The notes below the pieces were generated by a model, which ran no database searches, was not told where the DNA came from, and worked only from the letters and a program-made list of their open reading frames with translations. The position numbers and the translations under genes were made by a program. From positions 1 through 39,713 of the forward strand of contig NZ_CALXGI010000022.1 of assembly GCF_944387805.1 (NCBI RefSeq): a stretch of DNA of 39,713 bases. Direction: 5' to 3'. The stretch is from an uncultured Pseudoflavonifractor sp. Lineage in GTDB: Bacteria; Bacillota; Clostridia; Oscillospirales; Oscillospiraceae. Position 1 is the first letter of the stretch. Each line of letters opens with the position of its first letter. Shown here piece after piece: positions 33,992-39,713 of the stretch.

Positions 33992-34268
33992 TTATTGTCC
34001 GCCGTCTGTGCCGGCGTCCTCCGGCTCTCTGCCGGCTGCCGTGGCTTCCTCCTGAATCCACTCCCGGAAGGCCTGCACCACCAGAATAGCCAGGCCAGTC
34101 ACGGCCATGGCGGCCAGCAGCAGGAACACCGGTAGATCACTGCCGCCGAGGTACCAGGTCAGGGGCCCGCTGCCTCCAAGATGAATCAGCGCCTCGGCCA
34201 CCGTCCACAGTCCGGCGGAGAGCAGCCCGCCCAGAAAGAGGCAGACACCCAAAACCGTTTTTTTTCAT
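33992..34268 (-). CDS. Small membrane protein gene with a frame break at an A8 tract
   Basis: The body (from 34252 down) encodes two membrane segments (LFLGGLLSAGLWTVAEALIH and FLLLAAMAVTGLAILVVQAF) and an acidic tail. It has no good start of its own: TTG at 34250-34252 lacks a ribosome site. Just upstream, GGAGGTGATAGG precedes ATG at 34266-34268, which runs into eight A. In that frame translation stops after about 39 codons. Removing one A joins ATG to the body, giving MKKTVLGVCLFL and a 91-residue protein. The gene therefore looks frameshifted by one base at the homopolymer, through slippage, mutation or sequencing error. It lies 70 bases after the ribokinase gene on the same strand. Function unknown. 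Confidence 0.65.
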
Positions 34269-34338
34269 CCTATCACCTCCAACTCATGCACATTCCGCAT
34301 CTCAGTTCCCGCCGCCGGGACAGCTGCTCTTTCCCTAT

Positions 34339-35250
34339 TCAGGGGGCAGGGGAGGCCGTGAGGGCGTCCCTGACAGCGTCCACCTCGGCCATGGTGGGGA
34401 TGGAGGGGGCGGCCCCAGGCCGGGACACCGCCAGAGCTGAGGCCAGGGAGGCATTCTCCAGGCAGCGGGGGATGTCCTCGCCTCTGGCCAGGGAGGCCAG
34501 GAAGAAGCCGGTGAAGGTGTCTCCGGCGGCGGTGGTGTCCACCGCCTGCACCTTGTAGGCCCCGTGGGAGTAGGTGTGCGCCCTGTCCCGGTACACCACG
34601 CCCCGCTGGCCCAGGGTGAGCACCACCCTGGCATGGGGCCAGCGGGTGAGCAGGGCGTCCAGGATGGCCTTCGGCTCGGTCTCGCCGGTGAGGGCCTGGC
34701 CCTCCACCTCGTTGATGAGGAAGAGGGACACCTGTTCAAAGGGAAACTCCTCCAGCAGCCCCCGGGTGATGGGAGAGGGGTTGAACACCAGGGGAATACC
34801 CAGCTCGCCGCAGCGGCGGGCCAGATAGCTGATATTGCTGATTTCGTTCTGGGTGAGCACCATGTCCTCCGGCCCGAAGCGGGAGAGCACGCTGTCCATG
34901 TATTCCGGCGTGACGGCCTGGTTGGAGCCGCCGTAGATGATGATGTTGTTCTGGCCGGAGGGGTCCACCTGGATGATGGCGTGGCCGGTCATCTCGGCGG
35001 ACACGCCCAGATGCTCCAGCTTCACTCCGCTCTCCCGGAGCATCTGCTCCAACATCTCGCCGCCCTTGCCCAGCATGCCGGCGTGGTAGGTCTCCGCCCC
35101 GGCCCGGGCCAGGGCCACCGACTGGTTGAGCCCCTTTCCGCCGCAGAAGTGGTCCAGCCTGCGGGCGGAGATGGTCTCGCCCGGCCGGACGAAGCGCTCC
35201 ACCTGATACACGTGGTCCACATTCATGGAACCGAAATTCAGCAGCCGCAT
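34339..35250 (-). CDS. rbsK: Ribokinase
   Basis: A 303-residue PfkB-family sugar kinase. The N-terminal signature is FCGGKGLNQSVALARAG and the C-terminal PfkB signature is DTTAAGDTFTGFF with the catalytic Asp. FGSMNVDHVYQV and NEVEGQALTGE also fit ribokinase. It phosphorylates D-ribose, or possibly a related sugar or nucleoside, with ATP. Two ATGs compete: 35254-35256 is one base from GGGAGG and 35248-35250 is seven bases from it, so the second is preferred. No ribose transporter genes are nearby. Promoter at 35301-35330. Confidence 0.87.
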   Translation of the reverse strand: MRLLNFGSMNVDHVYQVERFVRPGETISARRLDHFCGGKGLNQSVALARAGAETYHAGMLGKGGEMLEQMLRESGVKLEHLGVSAEMTGHAIIQVDPSGQNNIIIYGGSNQAVTPEYMDSVLSRFGPEDMVLTQNEISNISYLARRCGELGIPLVFNPSPITRGLLEEFPFEQVSLFLINEVEGQALTGETEPKAILDALLTRWPHARVVLTLGQRGVVYRDRAHTYSHGAYKVQAVDTTAAGDTFTGFFLASLARGEDIPRCLENASLASALAVSRPGAAPSIPTMAEVDAVRDALTASPAP

Positions 35251-35300
35251 GGCCATTCCTCCCTGTTGTTTCCGCCCGGTTGCGGCGTTTTCTTTTTTAT

Positions 35301-35330
35301 ATTATAGCCTGAACCGGGGCAGAATGGCAA
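35301..35330 (-). promoter_or_regulatory. Promoter of the ribokinase gene
   Basis: On the minus strand, TTGCCA (35325-35330), 18 bases, then a perfect TATAAT (35301-35306). Confidence 0.65.
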
Positions 35331-35340
35331 GAGGCCGCCC

Positions 35341-35466
35341 TCAGGCAGCCTCCTCGGCCAGCTCGGCCAGGGCTTCCCGCTCGCTGTCGGCGGAGAAACG
35401 GAAACGCCCGTAGGCGTCGTACACCTCCACATGACCACGGACCCAGCGCATGGAATACTCATTCAT
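35341..35466 (-). CDS. 41-residue small protein
   Basis: A very short gene, ATG at 35464-35466 to TGA at 35341-35343, with AAAGGAG nine bases upstream. The product reads MRWVRGHVEVYDAYGRFRFS and then DSEREALAELAEEA: two short strands and an acidic helix. Similar VRGHVEVYD...FSAD..EAL small proteins occur in Clostridia as far as I recall, always uncharacterised. An extended -10 promoter (35531-35539) lies upstream. Good ribosome site, balanced composition and a separate promoter support it as real. Confidence 0.68.
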   Translation of the reverse strand: MNEYSMRWVRGHVEVYDAYGRFRFSADSEREALAELAEEAA

Positions 35467-35530
35467 AACCGGACGCTCCTTTCTGTGTGCCCCGCCTTGG
35501 CGGGCTGTCTGTTCTTTTCCTTACAGGCAC

Positions 35531-35539
35531 AGTATAGCA
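35531..35539 (-). promoter_or_regulatory. Extended -10 promoter of the 41-residue gene
   Basis: The minus strand reads TGCTATACT. The 35467-35530 leader includes a CCCGCC/GGCGGG hairpin (about 35495-35508). Confidence 0.55.
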
Positions 35540-35578
35540 AACAATTAGTCCTATAAACCGGACTTTTGGGACCGGCGC

Positions 35579-35615
35579 AAAAAAACTTCCCCGGACGGAG
35601 GTCCGTCCGGGGAAG
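35579..35615 (-). terminator. Terminator of the second flavoreductase gene
   Basis: CTTCCCCGGACGGA (35586-35599) pairs with TCCGTCCGGGGAAG (35602-35615); on the minus strand it is followed by a T run. Confidence 0.92.
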
Positions 35616-35637
35616 GGGAATTTTGGGGGGAACAGGC

Positions 35638-37578
35638 TTACTCGCCCAGCACGGCGGCGGCCGCGTTGGCGCCGGCCAGACGGCCGGAGGTCAGGGCGAA
35701 GCCCAGTCCCACGCCCTCAACGTTGACGTAGGCGGCCACGCTGACGCCGCTGCAGTTGTTGCCGGTGGCGTACAGGCCCTGGATGGGGTTCATGTCGTCA
35801 TCCACCACCTGGAGCTCGTTGGTCACATTCACGCCGCCCAGGGCGCCCAGCACGGCGTTGTAGCCCTTGGTGACGTAGAAGGGGCCCTCCTCCACGGAGT
35901 AGACCAGGCTGTCGGCGCTCTTGAAGAACTCCTCGTCATAGCCGTTTGCCACGTAGGTGTTGTAGCGGGACACGGTGTCCTTCAGGGTGTCGGCGTCGCA
36001 GCCGATGAACTCGGCCACCTCGTCCAGGGTCTGGCACACCTTGCCGTCGCCGCTCTCGGTCAGCTTCTCAAAGTCGCTGGCAAACACATCGGGGTCCACG
36101 ATGGCGTGGTAGATGGTCCGCTCGCCGTCCTCGCCGATAATGCCGAAGCGGTCCCAGTAGTGGACCCAGGTGCCGGTGTTCTCATAGGAGCTGTCGCACC
36201 AGCGGTCCACGGTGGCCTGGTCCACGATGGTGTAGGCGTAGCCGCCCTGGGCCAGCACGGCGCTGGAGAACTCCACGGTGTCCTTCAGCAGGTCCTCGTT
36301 CATGAAGCGCTGACCCAGGTGGTTGACCCACAGGACAGGGGTATTCAGGGTCAGCTGCTCGGCCACCTCGATGTTGGCGGTCTTGGTGCCCACGCCGTGG
36401 TTCATGGTGAGCAGCTCGCCCTGGGCGGCGCCCACGTCGTACATCATCTGCAGGCCGGAGCCGTCGTTGCCGCCGATGACGTTGACGGTGTCATACACCT
36501 TGTCGCCCAGGGCCTGGCGCATCATCTCCTCGTTGCCGGCGAAGCTGCCGGTGGAGACGATGACCGCGCCGGCGTTGACGGTCAGGGTGCCGCCGTCGGC
36601 CTTGGTGCACACGGCGCCCACCACGGCGCCGGTGTCATCGGTGAGCAGGCTGGTGGCGGTGGTGTTGTAGCGGATGTCCACGCCGTTGTCGTCCAGCGCC
36701 TGACCCAGGTAGGTGAAGGGGTCGGCGTTGTTCCAGCGGTGGTAGATGATGGTCTCGCCAAAGTGGGCGATCTGCTGGGCGGTCTTGGACAGGTAGACCT
36801 TCACGCCCTTGTCCAGCAGGTACTCCACCGTGTTCTTGGCCTCGCTGACAAAGGTGCGGATGAGCTGGGCGTTGGCCAGCTGGTTGCTCTGGTCCATCAG
36901 CTTCTCGTACCAGTACTCCTCGTTGGAGCCCAGGTCGTCGCCGTAGCGCTCGTACTGGAGGGAGGTGCCGATGGCGAACATGCCCTGGGCGGCGTTGCCC
37001 ATGCCGCCCAGCACGCCGGTGCTCTCCACGCCCACCACATTGGCGCCTGCCTCGGCGGCGCTGAGGGCGGCCATGGTGCCGGAGGCGCCCATGCCGATGA
37101 CCAGCACGTCGGCGGTGACCTCCTCGTCCTCTCCAACGGGAGTCTCTTCCTCCTCCACGGTCATGCCGGCCTGCTCCATGGCGTCCTTGGCGGCGGCCAT
37201 GACCGCCTTGCTGGTGACGGTGGCGCCGGACACGCCGTCAATGTTGGGGCTCTGGGCGTCCAGAATGGCCTGGGCCAGATCGGGCAGGGCGGCCTGACCC
37301 ACGCTCTCGGTCTCACTGTCGCCCACGGCGTCCACGGCGGTGATGACGCCGCCGGACACGGTGATGGTCACGCTGACCTCACCGCCGAAGCCCTCGGCGG
37401 TGCCGGTGTAGGTGCCGTCGGTCACGCCGCCGGTGGGGGTCTGAGACGCCTCTTCACTGGCGCTGGGGGAAACAGAGGGTGTGGTCTCCGTCTCCTGGTT
37501 GGTGCAGCCCCCCAGAACAGCGGTCAGCATGGCGCCGCACAGCGCCAGGGACAGCAGCTTCTTTATTGTTCCTTTCAT
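35638..37578 (-). CDS. Second lipoprotein flavoreductase: FMN-binding plus FAD-binding domains
   Basis: A 646-residue predicted lipoprotein (lipobox LGGC, Cys25), then a Ser/Thr/Pro-rich linker. An FMN_bind domain (about 50-135) carries the attachment motif DGVSGATVTSK. An acidic spacer follows, then an FAD_binding_2 domain beginning VLVIGMGASGTMAALSAAEAGANVV (about residue 160), and a C-terminal GLYATGNNCSGVS...SGRLAGANAA. It should act outside the membrane, reducing an unknown organic acceptor. The Arg used by fumarate reductases after the VDxxxR-like segment is not evident (VDQATVDRW), so fumarate is unlikely. It is only distantly similar to the protein at 8440. ATG at 37576-37578 has AAGGAGG eight bases upstream. 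The divergent AraC gene is a candidate regulator. Confidence 0.88.
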   Translation of the reverse strand: MKGTIKKLLSLALCGAMLTAVLGGCTNQETETTPSVSPSASEEASQTPTGGVTDGTYTGTAEGFGGEVSVTITVSGGVITAVDAVGDSETESVGQAALPDLAQAILDAQSPNIDGVSGATVTSKAVMAAAKDAMEQAGMTVEEEETPVGEDEEVTADVLVIGMGASGTMAALSAAEAGANVVGVESTGVLGGMGNAAQGMFAIGTSLQYERYGDDLGSNEEYWYEKLMDQSNQLANAQLIRTFVSEAKNTVEYLLDKGVKVYLSKTAQQIAHFGETIIYHRWNNADPFTYLGQALDDNGVDIRYNTTATSLLTDDTGAVVGAVCTKADGGTLTVNAGAVIVSTGSFAGNEEMMRQALGDKVYDTVNVIGGNDGSGLQMMYDVGAAQGELLTMNHGVGTKTANIEVAEQLTLNTPVLWVNHLGQRFMNEDLLKDTVEFSSAVLAQGGYAYTIVDQATVDRWCDSSYENTGTWVHYWDRFGIIGEDGERTIYHAIVDPDVFASDFEKLTESGDGKVCQTLDEVAEFIGCDADTLKDTVSRYNTYVANGYDEEFFKSADSLVYSVEEGPFYVTKGYNAVLGALGGVNVTNELQVVDDDMNPIQGLYATGNNCSGVSVAAYVNVEGVGLGFALTSGRLAGANAAAAVLGE

Positions 37579-37709
37579 CTCATAATCCTCCTTGGTATCA
37601 CGGGATGTGCCGGAAGGACCCATTCCGGCACGCCCCACCGGGCCTGAATGTGGGAGCGCAGGTCTGCCGGCTCGGTTTTCGTTAAAAGATTATCACATCC
37701 CTATTTCGT

Positions 37710-37741
37710 CAACAATTGACACATGTTGTGCCAAAAGTGTC
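37710..37741. promoter_or_regulatory. Overlapping dyads between the flavoreductase and AraC genes
   Basis: CAACA-N9-TGTTG (37710-37728) and GACAC-N14-GTGTC (37718-37741) overlap in the divergent intergenic region, near a minus-strand TTGTTG-N17-TAATCT promoter candidate for the flavoreductase. They are possible binding sites for the AraC protein. The 37579-37709 part shows only the flavoreductase leader. Confidence 0.4.
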
Positions 37742-37769
37742 TTATTTTTGGATTTCACCCCGGGCGCTC

Positions 37770-37799
37770 TTGTGGCTGGCCGCGAAAAAACGGTATAAT
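37770..37799 (+). promoter_or_regulatory. Promoter of the AraC gene
   Basis: TTGTGG (37770-37775), 18 bases, then a perfect TATAAT (37794-37799), about 40 bases before the start codon. Confidence 0.6.
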
Positions 37800-37839
37800 A
37801 ATATCCGGTAAAACCTGAAAGCAGGGAGGAAATGGGGCC

Positions 37840-38729
37840 ATGGCGCAGCGGGGAGAATGGAATCCAGTTCTGGCGGGACTGGCGGAGGGGCCGGTGGAGG
37901 CTGGGGGCGTGAACCTGGCCGCGGAAGGACCGGGCGCGTACCCCGGCGGCCATTTTCTGCTCCTCTTTACCCCGGAGAGCGTGCGGCTGTGTCTGCGCAG
38001 TAAGCGGACCATCCCCCTGACACCCGGCAGCTTTCTGTTGCTGCGCAGCCGGAGGGGGTATCGGGTAGAGGATGGGCGGGTGCTGACCCTGCGCTATCCG
38101 GCCGCTTTCTTTGACGGGCTGCTTTTCAGCCAGCTGGCCGACTGCCGGATTCTGTTTGACATGCTGCGGCTGGAGGACCCGGAGGAGGAGTTCCTCTGCT
38201 TTGACTACCGCACAGTGGACCCGGTGTGGAGCTGCGCCCTGGCCCTGTGCCGGGAGCTGCTGACCGGGGACTGCTTCACCCCCAAGCTGCTCCACTGCGG
38301 CACAACCCAGCTCTTCACCCTGCTCCAGAGGGGATTTCAGGGGCATCTCTCGGTGAGCCGCTCCACCATGCTGCGGGACAATCCCTTCGGGCAGCTGCTC
38401 AAGTACATGGGGGACCACTACGACACCGTCACCCTGGCCGATCTGGCCCGCCGGTTCAACTACAATCCCAGCTATCTCTCGGCCTATTTCCGCCGGGTCA
38501 CCGGCGAGACTTTTAGCCAGAAGCTCTACCACATCCGCATGGGCAGGCCCTCTGGGCCCTGGAGCACACCGACCGGGCGGTGCAGGACATCAGCCAGTCC
38601 CTGGGCTTCCGGGAGAAGAGCTACTTTCTTCGCCGGTTCAAGGCGGAGTACGGCTGCACGCCCACCCAGTACCGCAGCCGCCTGGGCAAGGCCAAAAAAG
38701 AAGAAAAAAACAGCGGGACATCCGGTTAA
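37840..38729 (+). pseudogene. AraC family transcriptional regulator, frameshifted in the DNA-binding domain
   Basis: The N-terminal ~185 residues are a cupin-like sensor region (FLLLFTPESVRL...PGSFLLL). The AraC DNA-binding domain follows, its first helix-turn-helix (VTLADLARRFNYNPSYLSAYFRRVTG) intact. After KLYHIRM (residue 234, 38539) the frame is lost. The next frame resumes at once with QALWALEHTDRAVQDISQSL, GFREKSYFLRRFKAEYG and CTPTQYR, the second half of the domain, ending at TAA 38727. One base is missing at the GGG run 38541-38543; restoring it gives a 296-residue protein. As written, the first frame continues to about 39051 with nonsense sequence. Either a recent pseudogene or a sequencing error. 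Confidence 0.85.
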
Positions 38730-38751
38730 TTCCGGGTGTCCCGCTGTTTTT
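38711..38751. terminator. Terminator between the AraC and ftsH genes
   Basis: A 15-bp stem (38711-38725 with 38732-38746) flanked by A and T runs. The true AraC stop codon (TAA at 38727-38729) lies in its loop. It works for both convergent genes. Confidence 0.9.
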
Positions 38752-38768
38752 GCTTTTATTTGGTGCGC

Positions 38769-39713
38769 TTACTCCTTCTCCTCCGGCGTGCCCCCGTCAG
38801 GAGCGGGCACGTCGATATCGCTGGGGGATGTCCGCTTGCCCTCAGGGGTCAGCTCTCCCCGCTGGCGGCGGATGGAGGGCACGTCATCCATGCGGCTCTT
38901 GATGCGGCCGTCCGGCTCCCGGAGGGCGTCCGGGTCGGTAAAGACCTGCTCGAAGGCGGCGGCGTCCATGGTCTCGTTCTCCAGCAGGTACTCAGCCGTC
39001 AGCTCCAGCTGGGCCCGCTGCTCGGTGAGGATGTCCTTGCATCGGGCGTAGGCTTTATCGATGATGGCCTTGACCTCCTGGTCGATAAGGTCGGCGGTCT
39101 CCTCGGAGTAGCTCTTGGCCTGGGCCATGGAGCGGCCGATGAAGATCTCGTCGTGGCCGGAATCAAAGACCACGCTGCCCAGCTTTTCGCTCATGCCGTA
39201 CCGCATGACCATGTTGCGGGCGATGGAGGAGGCCCGCTGCAGGTCGTTGCCCGCGCCGGTGGAGATGTCCCCCAGCACCAGCTGCTCCGCCACCCGGCCG
39301 CCCAGCAGGGAGGCGATGCGCTCCTCCAGCTCGGTGCGGGAGAGGAAGCTCTTGTCCTCCTGGGGCAGAGAGATGGTCATGCCGCCGGCACGGCCCCGGG
39401 GCACGATGGTAATCTGGTGGACCGGGTCGGCGGTCTCCAGGGCGTGGCTGACAATGGCATGGCCGGCCTCGTGGTAGGCGGTGAGCTTCCGCTCCCGCTG
39501 GATGACCACCCGGCTCTTCTTCTCCGGCCCGGCGATGACTTTGATCACCGCCTCGTGGAGGTCCGGCATGGTGATGAACCGCTCTCCCCGGCGGGCGGCC
39601 AGCAGAGCGGCCTCGTTCATCAGGTTCTCCAGGTCGGCGCCGGTGAAGCCGCCGGTGGCCCTGGCCACGTCCTTCAGGTCCACATCCTCGGCCAGGGGCT
39701 TGTTGCGGGCGTG
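38769..39713 (-). CDS. ftsH: ATP-dependent zinc metalloprotease FtsH, C-terminal part (partial)
   Basis: The gene runs off the right edge; 314 residues plus the stop are present. They cover the end of the AAA+ module (HARNKPLAEDVDLKD, GFTGADLENLMNEAALLA) and the M41 protease domain with the zinc motif HEAGH, the following IVPRGRAGG, the ASLLGGRVAEQL segment and the third-ligand region GAGNDLQRA. The tail (RMDDVPSIRRQRGEL, then acidic Pro-rich residues) is variable in the family. FtsH is a membrane-bound hexamer that degrades unstable membrane and soluble proteins. In this window it converges on the AraC gene. Confidence 0.96.
   Translation of the reverse strand, partial: HARNKPLAEDVDLKDVARATGGFTGADLENLMNEAALLAARRGERFITMPDLHEAVIKVIAGPEKKSRVVIQRERKLTAYHEAGHAIVSHALETADPVHQITIVPRGRAGGMTISLPQEDKSFLSRTELEERIASLLGGRVAEQLVLGDISTGAGNDLQRASSIARNMVMRYGMSEKLGSVVFDSGHDEIFIGRSMAQAKSYSEETADLIDQEVKAIIDKAYARCKDILTEQRAQLELTAEYLLENETMDAAAFEQVFTDPDALREPDGRIKSRMDDVPSIRRQRGELTPEGKRTSPSDIDVPAPDGGTPEEKE

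Noticed and set aside
35566..37647. Long open frame on the plus strand across the second flavoreductase gene
   Set aside because: It is the antisense shadow of a GC-rich gene: low-complexity Gly/Val/His/Leu-rich product, no domain, no ribosome site. The minus-strand gene has a signal peptide, domain motifs and a good start.
38544..39051. C-terminal extension of the AraC protein in its original frame
   Set aside because: After 38541 this frame gives Arg/Pro/Ser-rich nonsense that runs through the terminator and antisense to ftsH, while the adjacent frame matches the AraC domain.

Overview
The window (39.7 kb, GC-rich, roughly 60-65% GC by eye) looks like chromosomal DNA of a low-oxygen gut-type Clostridia member, most like the Oscillospiraceae/Flavonifractor-Pseudoflavonifractor group. 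The basis is: strong AGGAGG-type ribosome sites, LexA with a Bacillus/Clostridium-type SOS box, oxygen-independent HemZ, DUF1847/DUF1622/DUF4177/DUF4179 families, lipoprotein FMN/FAD reductases, and a YtvI-like protein of the kind found in spore formers. No rRNA, tRNA, CRISPR array, insertion sequence or prophage gene was seen. Both ends cut genes: the tail of dtd on the left and the C-terminal half of ftsH on the right.

Layout. 1-4.2 kb (+): dtd tail, MBL-fold hydrolase, hemZ, a short nucleoside kinase and an Mrp/NBP35 ATPase. 4.3-6.1 kb (-): a tight four-gene repair operon, ogt - small membrane protein - DUF6440 - exonuclease III. 6.2-10.3 kb: a lipoprotein esterase (+), lexA (-) with an overlapping promoter and SOS box, and a lipoprotein flavoreductase (+). 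10.4-13.1 kb (-): a YtvI-like AI-2E-family protein and an HtrA protease. 13.4-18.4 kb (+): two ECF sigma factor modules flanking a short-chain dehydrogenase/NTF2-like operon. In the first module the slot normally held by a transmembrane anti-sigma factor holds a membrane-anchored serpin. The second module has a conventional DUF4179 anti-sigma. 18.5-20.4 kb (-): DEAD-box helicase and DUF1847 protein. 20.6-23.5 kb (+): a three-component glycosylation operon (GT2, GT-C-like membrane protein, GtrA). 23.6-26.7 kb (-): RlmA-type methyltransferase, K+/H+ antiporter, DUF1622 protein. 26.8-31.5 kb (+): YbiT-like ABC-F protein, a membrane protein and metG. 31.5-32.1 kb: a tandem array of 164-bp units. 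32.1-33.9 kb (+): DUF4177, tatD and its linked radical SAM gene. 34-37.6 kb (-): ribokinase, two very small genes and a second lipoprotein flavoreductase. 37.8-38.7 kb (+): a frameshifted AraC regulator divergent from that flavoreductase. 38.8 kb to the end (-): ftsH.

The most interesting candidate system is the ECF sigma - transmembrane serpin pair at 13.4-15.3 kb. The serpin has a short basic cytoplasmic N-terminus, one membrane span and a full extracytoplasmic serpin domain whose reactive loop aligns residue for residue with that of alpha-1-antitrypsin. Its start codon overlaps the sigma factor stop codon. This suggests that loop cleavage by an outside protease, and the large serpin conformational change that follows, could be read as a transcription signal. 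That role is inference; the architecture and gene order are seen directly. Other points are a YbiT-like ABC-F protein with one naturally degenerate ATP site, two frame breaks at homopolymers, a recently duplicated noncoding repeat array, and an inhibitory-looking hairpin in the helicase leader.
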